From assembly GCA_000955785.1 (NCBI GenBank), contig JYOD01000005.1:52746-116745 (forward strand): 64,000 bases of DNA, read 5' to 3'. Shown one piece after another: positions 41,504 to 52,980 of the stretch. Each line of letters begins with the position of its first letter. Position 1 is the first letter of the stretch. The translations under genes were made by a program, and so were the position numbers. Under the pieces are notes generated by a model that ran no database searches, had not been told where the DNA came from, and was given only the letters and a program-made list of their open reading frames with translations. The DNA comes from Burkholderiaceae bacterium 16. Its GTDB lineage: Bacteria > Pseudomonadota > Gammaproteobacteria > Burkholderiales > Burkholderiaceae.

Positions 41504-42502
41504 TCAGCGGCGGTGCGCCATCACCTCGGGATTGATCAACGAAGGCGGACGGCCTGCCTGCGGGCCTGCATTGAGCGCAGCGATCAGGTTATCGGCGGCA
41601 AGATCCGCCATGGCGCGACGGGTCTTCTCCGAGGCGCTGGCAATGTGCGGGGTCAACACAACGTTAGGCACGGTCAGCAGGCCGGGATGGACTTGCGGCT
41701 CGCCCTCGAACACGTCCAGGCCCGCGGCGAAAATGCGGCGCTCGCGCAGCGCCACGGCCAGCGCGGCGTCGTCGACCACGCCGCCGCGCGCCAGGTTGAC
41801 CAGCGTGGCCGACGGCTTCATTTGCGCCAGCTCTGCGGCGCCGATGCTGTGATGGCTCTGCGCGCTATACGGCAGCACCAGCAGCAGGTGATCCGATTGC
41901 GCAAGCAATTCCGTCTTGCTGACATAGCGCGCATTGAGCGCGCGCTCGGTCTCCTCCGGCAGGCGGCTGCGGTTGTGATAGAGCACGGACATGCCAAACC
42001 CCGCAGCGCGGCGCGCCAGCGCCTGGCCGATGCGGCCCATGCCAAGGATGCCGAGCGTGCTGCGGTACAGGTCCATGCCGAGGAACATGTCGTAGCTCCA
42101 CCGCTCCCACTTGCCGGCGCGCAGCCAGTGCTCGGATTCGGTCACGCGGCGCGCAGTGGCCATCAGCAGGGCCCAGCCAAAATCGGCGGTGGTTTCCGTC
42201 AGTACGTCGGGTGTGTTGGTCGCCACGATGCCGGCGGCGGTCAGTGCCGGCACATCGAGGTTGTTGTAGCCGACGGCCATATTGCAGACCGCGCGCAGCG
42301 CCGGCAACCCGGCCACCAGTTCGCCATCGATACGATCCGCGGCATTGGCCAGCACGCCGGACTTGCCCGCGAGGCGTTGCCTGAGCGCGGCGCCATCGAG
42401 CGCCACGTCCTGCTGGTTGCTGTCAACGTCGAAATATTGCGCGAGCCGGTCGATCACTTCCGGAAAGACGGCGCGGGTTACGAGGATGGAAGGCTTGGTC
42501 AT
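41504..42502 (-). CDS. 2-hydroxyacid dehydrogenase (glyoxylate/hydroxypyruvate reductase type)
   Basis: NAD(P)H-dependent reduction of a 2-oxoacid, probably glyoxylate, hydroxypyruvate or 2-ketogluconate. The 332 residues show the cofactor motif LGILGMGRIGQALARR, catalytic Arg in NLARGGVVDD, Glu in GLDVFEGEP and His in LTPHIASAS. The Arg after the second strand (HNRSR) suits NADP rather than NAD. The start follows the antiporter stop by two bases, so the two are co-transcribed; the metabolic link is unclear. Confidence 0.9.
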   Translation of the reverse strand: MTKPSILVTRAVFPEVIDRLAQYFDVDSNQQDVALDGAALRQRLAGKSGVLANAADRIDGELVAGLPALRAVCNMAVGYNNLDVPALTAAGIVATNTPDVLTETTADFGWALLMATARRVTESEHWLRAGKWERWSYDMFLGMDLYRSTLGILGMGRIGQALARRAAGFGMSVLYHNRSRLPEETERALNARYVSKTELLAQSDHLLLVLPYSAQSHHSIGAAELAQMKPSATLVNLARGGVVDDAALAVALRERRIFAAGLDVFEGEPQVHPGLLTVPNVVLTPHIASASEKTRRAMADLAADNLIAALNAGPQAGRPPSLINPEVMAHRR

Positions 42503-42504
42503 GC

Positions 42505-43935
42505 TCACACGCGGAAGAAGATAAAGGTCATCACCAGGAACAGCGGCACCAGCACGCAAATCGACCACAGCATATAGCCGAAGAAGCTGGGCATGCGCAC
42601 ACCGCGGCTTTCGGCAATCGCCTTGACCATCAGGTTGGGCGCGTTGCCGATATAGGTATTGGCGCCCATGAACACCGCGCCGGCCGAGATCGCCGCCAGC
42701 GTCGAGGCGTTGCGCGTCATCAGCGTGGCCGGGTCGCCGCCCGCCGTATTGAAGAACACCAGGTAGGTCGGCGCATTATCCAGGAAGGACGACAGGATGC
42801 CCGTGGCCCAGAAATACATGCTGTCGATAGGCTCGCCGCCCGCGTCGCTCACCAGACGGATCACGCCGGCGAATGCGCCGTCCGTGCCAGCCTTGAGCAT
42901 GGCGATCACCGGGATGATGGTAAGGAAGATGCCTGCGAACAGCTTGCCCACTTCCACGATCGGCTCCCAGTTGAACTCGTTGCCGGTGCGCGCAGTGACA
43001 GGCGTGATCAACAGGGACACCAGCGCCACTACCACCAGCATCACGTCACGCACCACCGTCTGCAGGCCGACGTCGGTTCCCATCACGTCGAACTCGATGC
43101 CTGGTTTCCACAGCCCGCTCATCAGTACCAGCCCAACCACCGCCAGCAGCAGCACGAAATTACGCTTGCCCTCGATGCGGATGCCCGGCGAGTCCGGCGT
43201 GGGATCGGCCGCCGGCGGCAACTCCTCTTCCTTGTTCATGTAGTAGTGGCGATCGACAAAATAGAAGATCAGCAGCAGCGCCCCGCAGATAAAGAGCGTC
43301 TCGGGCAGGATATTGCGCAGGGTCCAGAAGAAGTCCACGCCCTTGAGGAAGCCCAGGAACAGCGGCGGATCGCCCAGCGGCGTCAGCGCGCCGCCCGCAT
43401 TGGCGGCCAGGAAGATAAAGAACACCACCACGTGCGCCACATGCCTGCGGTTGTCGTTGGCGCGCAGCAATGGCCGGATCAGCAGCATGGCGGCGCCGGT
43501 GGTGCCCATCAGGCTGGCCAGCGCGGTGCCAAGTGCGAGCAGGCCGGTGTTCAGGCGCGGCGTGCCGTGCAGGTTACCGCGCACGCAGATGCCGCCGGCC
43601 ACGATGTAGAGCGCGGCGATCAGCGCGATGAAGGGAATGTACTCGGACAGCAGCGCATGCACGGCATTGGCGGCCGCGGCATGCACGCCAAATGCCTGCG
43701 CGAACGGTACCAGGAACACCAGTGCCCAGCCGGCGATGATCTTGCCGTAATGGTGGTGCCAGAAACGCGGCGCGATCAGCGGGAACAGCGCGATCGACAA
43801 CAATGTGCCGGCAAACGGCAAGGCCCACATCGGCGACAGCGTGGCGCCGTCGAGATCGGCGGCGCTGGCAAGGTTGGGCAGAAGGGTGAGCAACAGCAGG
43901 GCCAGCGAAGGTAGCAGTGCTTGGGCACGTCGCAT
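42505..43935 (-). CDS. Sodium:proton antiporter (NhaD/CitM-type ion transporter superfamily)
   Basis: Multispan inner-membrane transporter expected to exchange Na+ for H+. The 476 residues have a signal-like first helix, then about eleven to twelve hydrophobic segments. Conserved elements include LMGTTGAAMLLIRPLLRAN, AANAGGALTPLGDPPLFLGFLKG, SSFLDNAPTYLVFFN and FMGANTYIGNAPNLMVKAIA, the paired half-repeats of this superfamily with helix-breaking Asn/Gly/Pro. The start at 43935 leaves out a poor 35-codon extension. The exchanged ion is inferred from family. Confidence 0.88.
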   Translation of the reverse strand: MRRAQALLPSLALLLLTLLPNLASAADLDGATLSPMWALPFAGTLLSIALFPLIAPRFWHHHYGKIIAGWALVFLVPFAQAFGVHAAAANAVHALLSEYIPFIALIAALYIVAGGICVRGNLHGTPRLNTGLLALGTALASLMGTTGAAMLLIRPLLRANDNRRHVAHVVVFFIFLAANAGGALTPLGDPPLFLGFLKGVDFFWTLRNILPETLFICGALLLIFYFVDRHYYMNKEEELPPAADPTPDSPGIRIEGKRNFVLLLAVVGLVLMSGLWKPGIEFDVMGTDVGLQTVVRDVMLVVVALVSLLITPVTARTGNEFNWEPIVEVGKLFAGIFLTIIPVIAMLKAGTDGAFAGVIRLVSDAGGEPIDSMYFWATGILSSFLDNAPTYLVFFNTAGGDPATLMTRNASTLAAISAGAVFMGANTYIGNAPNLMVKAIAESRGVRMPSFFGYMLWSICVLVPLFLVMTFIFFRV

Positions 43936-44144
43936 CGGGCGGGATCTCCTTGTTTCGGATGGCTGCACCCGCGACTGGCAGCAGCCGCGGGCGGAGAAAG
44001 CGCACGAGCCCGCCAAGCCCGGCCAGCGGGCCACGGGCACGCGGCGAGGCCCTCAAGTGTAAAGCAATCGCCGCAGGATCCAGCGCATTTCGGCCGCCCT
44101 GCCCGTCCGGCCCGGGGCGTTCGCTGGCGCGGGCGGCGAGCTTT

Positions 44145-44831
44145 TCAGTCCTGCTCGACGAGGATCACGTGCACACGGTAAGGCCCGTGCGCGCCCAGCA
44201 CGATGGTTTGTTCAATGTCGCCGGTGCGCGAAGGGCCGCTGATGATGTTGGTGGCGCGGGGCAACGCTCCGCGCTCGCTGCGCACCAGCGCGAACGCATC
44301 TTCCATCCCGTCGACGATGCGGGAAACCGGCACCACCGCGATATGCGTCTCCGGCAGCAGCGCGGCCGAAGCGAACGTCTGCGGGCCGGACAACAGCATC
44401 AGCGAGCCGGTCTCGGCAATCGCGCAAAAGCAGCCGGTAATGCCGACCATGTCACCGTGGTCGTGATCGGCCTGGGCATCGCGTACCGGTGGGCGGCATT
44501 CCACCGTCAATCCCTGCGCCTGCCAGTCCAGCGTGCCCAGGCTGTCCCAGGCGACGGCGCGGCGCAGCAGGCCCAGGCTGTCCAGGTAACGCGCCGCGGC
44601 GGCGGGCACATCGGCCAGCGCGGCCACCCGCTCGACCGTGGAAGCCATCTTCTGCGCCTGCTCCTGGAAGGATTCGATGCGCTGCGCCGGCGCCGGCGGC
44701 CGGGGACCGGCGGGATGCCGCGCGAGGTAATCGGCTACCGCCGCGCGCTCGCCGTTGCTGACCCCGGGGGCACGGCCCTGTGCGGCACGGATACGGGCAA
44801 AGATGCGATCGCGGGCGGAAGTGGTATCCAT
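44145..44831 (-). CDS. lutC: LutC/YkgG family protein, orphan
   Basis: LutC is one of three subunits of the LutABC L-lactate oxidation complex in Bacillus and others. This 228-residue protein has the LUD-domain signature: GITGCFCAIAETGSLMLLSG and ISGPSRTGDIEQTIVLGAHGP, with HVILVEQD at the end. No lutA or lutB (Fe-S subunits) lies in the window. It follows pncB by 59 bases and probably shares its transcript. A role in lactate use is therefore uncertain. Confidence 0.88.
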   Translation of the reverse strand: MDTTSARDRIFARIRAAQGRAPGVSNGERAAVADYLARHPAGPRPPAPAQRIESFQEQAQKMASTVERVAALADVPAAAARYLDSLGLLRRAVAWDSLGTLDWQAQGLTVECRPPVRDAQADHDHGDMVGITGCFCAIAETGSLMLLSGPQTFASAALLPETHIAVVPVSRIVDGMEDAFALVRSERGALPRATNIISGPSRTGDIEQTIVLGAHGPYRVHVILVEQD

Positions 44832-44890
44832 GGCTTGCTTTCCGATATGTCCGAGGGTTGGATGCGTGGGAATCAGATGGCTGCGCGCAA

Positions 44891-46069
44891 TCAGGCTGGT
44901 GCCTGGACGCCGAACACGTGCCGCAGGTACGTCAGGTAGGCCGGGTCGTCGCACATGGTCTTCTCGGGCGTATCGGACAGCTTGGCTACCGGCTGTCCAT
45001 TGCAGCGCGTCATCTTGATCACGATTTGCAGCGGCGTGTAGCCGAGATCGTTGGTCAGGTTGGTGCCCACCCCGAACGCCAGCCGGCAGCGCCCGCCGAA
45101 GCGCTCGCACAGCTCGATTACGCGTGGGATGTCGAGGCTGTCGCTGAAGATCAGCGTCTTGCCCAGCGGGTCGACGCGCCTGGCGGCGTAATGCGCCAGC
45201 ATGCGCTCGCCCCAGGCAAAGGGATCACCTGAATCGTGGCGCACGCCGTCGAACAGCTTGCAGAAATAGAGATCGAAGTCGCGCAGGAAGGCATCGAAGC
45301 CGTAGGTGTCGGACAGCGCGACGCCGAGGTCGCCGCGGTACTCCTTGGCCCAGACCTCGAGCGCGAACACCTGCGAATCGCGCAGGCGCGGCCCCAGCGC
45401 CTGGCAGGCCTGCAGGTATTCATGCGCCATGGTGCCCAACGGGGTCAGGTTGTGCATGCGCGCGAAATGAACATTGCTGGTGCCGGCCAGTTGCGGGCCC
45501 AGCACCCTGCGCATGGTCTGCAATACCTCTTCCTGCCAGTCGCGCGAGAAGCGGCGGCGCGAGCCGTAGTCGGCAATCACGCAGTCGGCGTGGGCGGGCA
45601 TCTTCAGCAAGGCCAGCTTATCTTCCAGGCGCCTGCGCCCTTCGGCCCAGTCCGGTTGCGGCTGGGTGCGGCGGAAATAGACCTCGTTGACGATGGCCAG
45701 CAACGGCACCTCGAACAGGATGGTATGCAGCCAGGGCCCGCGGATGGTGATCTCGATCTCGCCGCTGCCGGGGGCGGCGGGCGCGATGTTCACGTATTTC
45801 TCATTGAGGTGGAACAGGCCGAGGAAGTCGACGAAATCGCTCTTGATGAAACGCAGCTCGCGCAGGTACTGGAGTTCGTCCGGCGTAAAGCGAAGCTGGC
45901 ACAGCTGCGCCACCTCGTCGCGGATCTCGTCCACGTAAGGGGTCAGGTCAACCCCCACGTTGCGGCACTTGAAGCGGTATTCGACCTGTGCGGCGGGGAA
46001 GTGATGCAGCACCACCTGCATCATGGTGAACTTGTACAGATCGGTGTCGAGCAATGAGGTAATGATCAT
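44891..46069 (-). CDS. pncB: Nicotinate phosphoribosyltransferase
   Basis: Converts nicotinate and PRPP to nicotinate mononucleotide in the Preiss-Handler NAD salvage route. The 392-residue protein starts [16 protein letters not shown], the family N-terminus, and contains [15 protein letters not shown], with the active-site His of the loop, and [15 protein letters not shown] for PRPP. It is the first gene before orphan lutC. Confidence 0.96.
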   Translation of the reverse strand: MIITSLLDTDLYKFTMMQVVLHHFPAAQVEYRFKCRNVGVDLTPYVDEIRDEVAQLCQLRFTPDELQYLRELRFIKSDFVDFLGLFHLNEKYVNIAPAAPGSGEIEITIRGPWLHTILFEVPLLAIVNEVYFRRTQPQPDWAEGRRRLEDKLALLKMPAHADCVIADYGSRRRFSRDWQEEVLQTMRRVLGPQLAGTSNVHFARMHNLTPLGTMAHEYLQACQALGPRLRDSQVFALEVWAKEYRGDLGVALSDTYGFDAFLRDFDLYFCKLFDGVRHDSGDPFAWGERMLAHYAARRVDPLGKTLIFSDSLDIPRVIELCERFGGRCRLAFGVGTNLTNDLGYTPLQIVIKMTRCNGQPVAKLSDTPEKTMCDDPAYLTYLRHVFGVQAPA

Positions 46070-46137
46070 GTCAGGCCAGACGGCAGTGCCGAGTCAGTGC
46101 GACATGCTAACCGAAAGCGCGGCGGGCGATAGCCGGA

Positions 46138-46671
46138 TCATGCGCCGTCAAGAAAAGGATCGGGCTGGCGGCCCCGGGCGCTGCCGCGCAGGCACCACAG
46201 GACTTGCCCGTGGTAGCCGGGGCAGCCGACCAGCGTGGCCTGTGCCCGGGGCACGGCGGCGGGAAGCGGCTCCGCGAAGGTCGCCGAGCGGGCTGTGATG
46301 CGCTCCTGGTAGACCCGCTCGGATCCGCGGCGGAATACCAGTACCTGAACCGGCGCGCCGCGCTCCGGCTGCAACTCGGCGTCGCATGGCAGGAAACCGG
46401 CCTGGCCGCAGTTGGCCATGACCTCCCCCGCGGGTTCGATTACCACGCCGAAATCATCCCAGTCGAAACGGGCCAGCGCAGTGAGCGAGACTGGCTGGTC
46501 GCTCATCATGCGCCAGGCCATCAGGCGGGCCACCACGCTATCCGGCGGGCCGGCCTTTGCCAGCGTTTGCGCATGCGCGGCTGGCATGGCCAGCGCCGCC
46601 AGGCAAAGCAAGGCGGCCGCCATACGGCTCGAACGGCTGCCGCGCGGCAGTTCCCGGACTGATCTTGGCAT
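46138..46671 (-). CDS. Hypothetical secreted protein with four cysteines
   Basis: No family recognised. The 177 residues begin with a basic stretch and a Sec-type signal (AAALLCLAALAMPAAHAQ, cleavage near AHAQ), leaving about 140 residues. Four cysteines form two close pairs (NCGQAGFLPC and GCPGYHGQVLWC), which suggests two disulphides in the periplasm. It is divergent from fdxA across a 340-base spacer. Function unknown. Confidence 0.6.
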   Translation of the reverse strand: MPRSVRELPRGSRSSRMAAALLCLAALAMPAAHAQTLAKAGPPDSVVARLMAWRMMSDQPVSLTALARFDWDDFGVVIEPAGEVMANCGQAGFLPCDAELQPERGAPVQVLVFRRGSERVYQERITARSATFAEPLPAAVPRAQATLVGCPGYHGQVLWCLRGSARGRQPDPFLDGA

Positions 46672-46808
46672 GGCGCACTCCTCAGGTAAGCGCGCGGCGA
46701 TACCGCACGCGCAGGCCCGTCCAGCTTACAACGCCGTCACGGCAACGGCCAGAAGAGCACATTAGCGGGAGCACCTCTGGCTGTCTTGGATCAAATGCAC
46801 ATAAAGAA

Positions 46809-46826
46809 ATAAGAAAACTATCTTAT
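46809..46826. promoter_or_regulatory. Dyad ATAAGA-N6-TCTTAT upstream of fdxA
   Basis: Perfect 6-bp half-sites around a 6-bp centre, in an AT-rich island of an otherwise GC-rich genome, between the secreted protein gene and fdxA. The arrangement fits a LysR-type or similar dimer site. A TACAAT hexamer at 46867-46872 may be the -10 for fdxA, but I find no good -35. Confidence 0.45.
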
Positions 46827-47010
46827 CCGGCTATATAGAGCGACTACCCTTGCGGAAAGGCTCAGCTACAATATCGGTCTTTGAAAGGCCACGGCCAGCG
46901 CTCGCGCCGCGTATGGTGAACCCACCGGCAACCCCACCGGCGTGACGAGCACGGCACAACAGGCCTAACAACATTCCCATCGAAGCCGATCCCGTTTTTC
47001 TGGAACCGAA

Positions 47011-47334
47011 ATGACTCACGTTGTCACCGAATCCTGCATCCGTTGCCGCTATACCGACTGCGTTGACGTGTGTCCGGTCGATTGTTTCCGCGAAGGCCCC
47101 AACTTCCTCGCCATCGACCCGGATGAGTGTATCGATTGCGCGGTGTGCGTGGCGGAATGCCCGGTCAACGCGATCTACGCCGAAGAAGACGTGCCGGCCG
47201 ACCAGCAGCAGTTCATCGACCTGAACGCCGAACTGGCACGCAACTGGCCGTCCATCACCAAGACCAAGGCCCCGCTGGCCGAAGCCGAGGAATGGAAGGA
47301 CACAGCCGAAAAGCTGCAATACCTGCAGCGCTAA
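47011..47334 (+). CDS. fdxA: Seven-iron ferredoxin FdxA
   Basis: Electron carrier with one 3Fe-4S and one 4Fe-4S cluster. The 107 residues start [23 protein letters not shown] and continue with the second motif [12 protein letters not shown]. The C-terminal half ([16 protein letters not shown]) is characteristic of the Azotobacter FdI/FdxA group. Its likely partner, a ferredoxin-NADP reductase, is encoded 96 bases downstream. Confidence 0.96.
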   Translation: MTHVVTESCIRCRYTDCVDVCPVDCFREGPNFLAIDPDECIDCAVCVAECPVNAIYAEEDVPADQQQFIDLNAELARNWPSITKTKAPLAEAEEWKDTAEKLQYLQR

Positions 47335-47430
47335 AAAGACCTAAAAAAGACAGGTCAGAAAGCCGTCCCCACCCACGCGCTTTCCCGTAATGCCGGGCAC
47401 GCCTGTGCCCCACAACGTATCAGGACGAAT

Positions 47431-48540
47431 ATGGACTTGAGTATCCCCAACCCCGTTGCCGACGCCACCCACCACGTTGCCACCGGCAACGGCGGCGGCG
47501 GCCAGCCGCTGGAAATCGACGCGCTGATCGTCGGCGCCGGCCCGGTCGGACTCTTCCAGGTCTTCGAACTGGGCCTGCTCGAAATCAAGGCGCACGTGAT
47601 CGACTCCCTCAAGGTGGTCGGCGGCCAGTGCGTGGAGCTATACCCGGACAAGCCCATCTACGACATCCCGGCCGTGCCCATCTGCACCGGCCAGGATCTG
47701 ACCGACAACCTGCTCAAGCAGATCGAGCCGTTTGAGCCGACCTTCCACCTGGGCCAGGAAGTCGCCGTGGTGGAGCGCCGCGAAGACGGCCGCTTCTTCG
47801 TCGAGACCTCGCTGGGAACCCGCTTCCTTACCAAGACCATCTTCATCGCCGCGGGCGTGGGCTCGTTCCAGCCGCGCACGGTCAAGGTGGATGGCATCGA
47901 CAAGTTCGACGGCAAGCAACTGTTCTACCGCGTCAAGGATCCGAGCCGTTTCCACGGCCGCAACCTCGTCATCGTCGGCGGCGGAGACTCCGCGCTGGAC
48001 TGGACGCTGGACCTGGTCGGCAAAGCCGAGTCGGTGGTGATGATCCATCGCCGCGACGGCTTCCGCGCCGCGCCCGCCTCCGTCGCCAAGATGAAGGAAT
48101 TGTGCGAGCAGATGGAGATGCAATTCGTCGTGGGCCAGATCAGCGGCTACGAGGAAAAGGATGGCCTGCTGACCGAGATCAAGGTGACGGGCGCAGACGG
48201 CGTCACCCGCCGCCTGCCGCTGGACGACCTTCTGGTGTTCTTCGGCCTGTCGCCCAAGCTCGGACCCATTGCGGAGTGGGGCCTGGACCTTGAGCGCAAG
48301 CAGATCAAGGTGGACACGGAGAAGTTCGAGACGAACATCCCCGGCATCTTCGCGGTAGGCGATATCAATACCTACCCCGGCAAGAAGAAGCTGATCCTCT
48401 CGGGCTTCCATGAAGCCGCGCTGGCCGCCTTCGGCGCCGCGCCTTATATCTTCCCCGAGAAGAAAATCCACATGCAGTACACCACTACCTCGCCGAAGCT
48501 GCACAAGATCCTCGGCGTCGATTCGCCGGTGTTCGACTAA
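47431..48540 (+). CDS. Ferredoxin--NADP reductase (thioredoxin-reductase-like type)
   Basis: Moves electrons between NADPH and ferredoxin. The 369-residue flavoprotein shows FAD-binding [19 protein letters not shown], the NADPH segment [18 protein letters not shown] and the C-terminal FAD motif [26 protein letters not shown]. The CxxC of thioredoxin reductase is absent, which places it in the type 2 FNR family (as in Bacillus YumC). Pairing with fdxA supports the reading. Confidence 0.94.
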   Translation: MDLSIPNPVADATHHVATGNGGGGQPLEIDALIVGAGPVGLFQVFELGLLEIKAHVIDSLKVVGGQCVELYPDKPIYDIPAVPICTGQDLTDNLLKQIEPFEPTFHLGQEVAVVERREDGRFFVETSLGTRFLTKTIFIAAGVGSFQPRTVKVDGIDKFDGKQLFYRVKDPSRFHGRNLVIVGGGDSALDWTLDLVGKAESVVMIHRRDGFRAAPASVAKMKELCEQMEMQFVVGQISGYEEKDGLLTEIKVTGADGVTRRLPLDDLLVFFGLSPKLGPIAEWGLDLERKQIKVDTEKFETNIPGIFAVGDINTYPGKKKLILSGFHEAALAAFGAAPYIFPEKKIHMQYTTTSPKLHKILGVDSPVFD

Positions 48541-48580
48541 GCCGGGCGCTCCGCCGCGCAGGTGGACGCAGCAAGCATCA

Positions 48581-48608
48581 AAAAAATCGCCCTCCGGGGC
48601 GATTTTTT
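48581..48608 (+). terminator. Terminator of the fdxA-reductase pair
   Basis: Six A, a 6-bp stem (48587-48592 / 48597-48602), then six T, 40 bases beyond the stop. Confidence 0.85.
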
Positions 48609-48714
48609 ATGGCACAGACCCAAAACACCGCCTATAATGTGGCCCTGCCTCAGATCACCGGGGTGGAACCAGAAGTTTCGCAGCACCGGCAGTAAAAAAT
48701 TACTGCACAGATGT

Positions 48715-48743
48715 TGACGAATAAAAGAGAAACTGGTTACAAT
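48715..48743 (+). promoter_or_regulatory. Sigma-70 promoter of tRNA-Asn
   Basis: TTGACG, a 17-base spacer, then TACAAT; the tRNA begins 15 bases further on. This is close to consensus, as expected for a stable RNA gene. A TATAAT at 48633-48638 may be a second, upstream start, and CAGTAA-AAAA-TTACTG at 48691-48706 forms a small hairpin between them. Confidence 0.8.
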
Positions 48744-48758
48744 CCTTTTCTCAGCTGT

Positions 48759-48834
48759 TCCCTGATAGCTCAGTTGGTAGAGCGACGGACTGTTAATCCG
48801 CAGGTCGCTGGTTCGAGCCCAGCTCGGGGAGCCA
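48759..48834 (+). tRNA. tRNA-Asn (GTT)
   Basis: A 76-base cloverleaf with encoded CCA. The acceptor TCCCTGA pairs with TCGGGGA, the anticodon is GTT in CTGTTAA, and the T loop is GTTCGAGCC. A single-gene unit with its own promoter and terminator. Confidence 0.97.
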
Positions 48835-48843
48835 AAGAATGTG

Positions 48844-48872
48844 AAAGGCCCGCAAGAAATTGCGGGCCTTTT
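48844..48872 (+). terminator. Terminator of tRNA-Asn
   Basis: A 12-bp stem (48844-48855 / 48860-48871) capped by the stable GAAA tetraloop and followed by T, ten bases after the tRNA. Confidence 0.9.
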
Positions 48873-48924
48873 CCATTTCTACGGCGCCATTTGTACCGCG
48901 GGAATCCCCCTCCCGGCGCCGCGC

Positions 48925-49821
48925 TCAGCGGCTCGCACTCTGCGCTGGCAGCGCCTTCAAATGCAGGTAGAGGGCGCCCAGGTCTACATCGTCCATGCGT
49001 CCAAACGAATCGAACGGCATGACCCGGCTGACCGGCGACCCGTCCGGACGCAAGCCGCTGCGCATCATGCCGACGAACTTCTCCGGCGCGTCATAGCGCG
49101 CCATCGCCCTGCCCGCGGGAGTCAGGTCGGCGGCCGGCGGCCAGTCGGGCGGCGCCCCGGGAATCTTGCCGCCGCGCAAGCCTGCGCCGTGGCAGCCGAG
49201 GCAGGCATTCGCCACGTAGGCGCCGTACTCCGGCGATACCGTAGCGGTCATCGGCCGCGCGGGCGGCAACCCATGGTCGATCTTCTCGGCGGCATCCTTG
49301 ACGAGGCCAAACCCATATAACGCCCGGACCATCCATGGGAGCCGCACCTCCGCCACCTCGCCCGGCACCGGCGGCAAGCTGCGGACATAGGCAACAAGCG
49401 CACCCAGGTCTTCATCGCTGAGGCGGTTGTAGTCCTCGCTTGGCATCACCATCAGGGCTCGCCCCGACGGGGCCACGCCATGACGGATAGCCCGCACCCA
49501 ATCCGCTTCCCGATAGCGCCCGATGACGGCGCTGCCGCTGGTCAGGTTGGGGGCGCGCACATACAGGCCGCCAGGATCGTCGATAAAGACACGGCCCTTG
49601 CCGCTGGCGCCGTGGCAATCCATGCAACCGCGCGATTCGTACAGGTACTTGCCTCTCGCCAGCGCCTGGGCATCGTCGCGATAAGCCAGGGACACGACGG
49701 GCACGCTCACGATGCGCGCGCCCTTTCGCTCCCCTGCCAGCACACCCACCAGCACCACGCTCGCCGCCAGGGCGCAGACGCCCGTCAACGACCACAGTCC
49801 AATCCGGATCATGCGCTTCAT
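48925..49821 (-). CDS. Membrane-anchored dihaem cytochrome c
   Basis: Periplasmic electron carrier. The 298 residues have one N-terminal transmembrane anchor (LWSLTGVCALAASVVLVGVLA) and two haem c sites, GCMDCH near residue 68 and CLGCH near residue 208, each followed by Gly/Met-rich loops with candidate Met ligands (SYRS replaced here by DYNRLSDEDLGALVAYV). It resembles the cytochrome subunits of membrane dehydrogenases, but no dehydrogenase is adjacent. Minus-strand gene between tRNA-Asn and a small unknown. Confidence 0.9.
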   Translation of the reverse strand: MKRMIRIGLWSLTGVCALAASVVLVGVLAGERKGARIVSVPVVSLAYRDDAQALARGKYLYESRGCMDCHGASGKGRVFIDDPGGLYVRAPNLTSGSAVIGRYREADWVRAIRHGVAPSGRALMVMPSEDYNRLSDEDLGALVAYVRSLPPVPGEVAEVRLPWMVRALYGFGLVKDAAEKIDHGLPPARPMTATVSPEYGAYVANACLGCHGAGLRGGKIPGAPPDWPPAADLTPAGRAMARYDAPEKFVGMMRSGLRPDGSPVSRVMPFDSFGRMDDVDLGALYLHLKALPAQSASR

Positions 49822-49918
49822 TGCAGCCTCCCCACTGCCCGAAGCGCCCTTTATGCGCCATCCGCCCTACGCGCGTCTGTGCCCTCGCCAACAGATGCGG
49901 CGCGCGAGCCTGCGGCGG

Positions 49919-50200
49919 CTATGCCCGCGCCTGCCTCGGTGCCTGTCCGAACAAGCCGCACTCGAGGTCGCTCTCGAATTCCCCGATCCAGCCCGGACCC
50001 TCGCTTGCGTCATACATGCTCTGGGCCTCCGTCGCCAGCCGCCGGACACTGACCTGCCGCCGCCTCACGCCGCCATTGGCCGGCTCGGAACCCTCGTCCT
50101 TGATCTCGAAGTCTTCCGGAGCGAAGCCGAGCCGTTCGCAGAGGGTTACAACCTCGCGTTGCTCATCGGCGGGGAATTGAGGAAACAAATGCTTGGCCAT
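49919..50200 (-). CDS. Small hypothetical protein
   Basis: No family recognised. The 93 residues start AKHLFPQFPADEQREVV, with a helical acidic N-terminal half (LCERLGFAPEDFEIKDEG) and a basic middle (RRRQVSVRRLATEAQ). No signal or membrane segment. The ATG at 50200 has GAGAGTGCG nearby. It lies between EF-G and the cytochrome gene on the same strand. Probably real, given codon use like its neighbours. Confidence 0.55.
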   Translation of the reverse strand: MAKHLFPQFPADEQREVVTLCERLGFAPEDFEIKDEGSEPANGGVRRRQVSVRRLATEAQSMYDASEGPGWIGEFESDLECGLFGQAPRQARA

Positions 50201-50296
50201 CGCACTCTCCCATCGAGTCGGACGGATGCCGCGAGGCGCGCGGCTGCGCAGGGCGTGACACATGGGCCGCCCCGACCTTGCCGCGGCTTGCACGCA

Positions 50297-50363
50297 ATTT
50301 CAAACCGGCGGCATGGACGGCCGCAAATGACACGCGCCATTTCAAGCCTGCGGCACAAGCGGC
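50297..50363. repeat. Imperfect 25-base direct repeat
   Basis: Bases 50297-50321 and 50339-50363 match at 19 of 25 positions and sit 42 bases apart, in a 230-base spacer with no supported gene between EF-G and the small unknown. They look like an old tandem duplication. No function is evident. Confidence 0.45.
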
Positions 50364-50430
50364 AAGCGAAAGACGGCGTATCGATCCCGTTGCCCCCGCA
50401 GCCACGCGGGGGGCAACGGACCACGGCACG

Positions 50431-52539
<2,109 letters not shown>

Positions 52540-52689
52540 GGTGATCTCCTGTTGGGTATCACTTAAAAGAGTAACACTTCTACAGGCGCCGCATCGTAGG
52601 GCACGCCACGGGCGGCGCGCCGGGCAGGTTCAGCGATTGAAACAGCCGGCGAAGCCGGGTTGGAGAAGCGCAGCCGCCGCAGACAAGTA

Positions 52690-52980
52690 CCGCATGAATC
52701 ACATAACTACTGCCTTGGATAAGACGTTCGGTCTGGTCGGCGGCCTACGGTGCATCTCCGGATCCGGCGACGAGGAATAGGCAAGGCACGCCTCGGCACG
52801 CGGTTCGGCGGGGCTGAACGACACCACCTGCACGTAACTGGCGCCATGCACGACCTCGCGTCCGCCGTCCGGCAATTCCCGGGTTTCCATCATGTTGTAG
52901 CCACCCAGCGCGTCGCTGCCGACATGGATTGGAATCCTGCACGGGCCTCGTACGGCCGCCTTGCGGAGCGCGCGGCAATC
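52690..52980 (-). pseudogene. C-terminal remnant of a penicillin-amidase-family acylase
   Basis: Read on the minus strand from about 52980, one frame gives IPIHVGSDALGGYN, then VVHGASYVQVVSF and AEACLAYSSSPDP, the closing beta-strands of Ntn-hydrolase acylases (penicillin amidase family; includes acyl-homoserine lactone acylases such as PvdQ and AiiD). A shift of frame near 52745 then gives ADQTERL, the family's expected next motif. No N-terminal nucleophile domain is present: the fragment begins exactly where the neighbouring SDR gene ends. This is a decayed 3' end left by deletion or rearrangement. The original substrate cannot be told. Confidence 0.7.
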
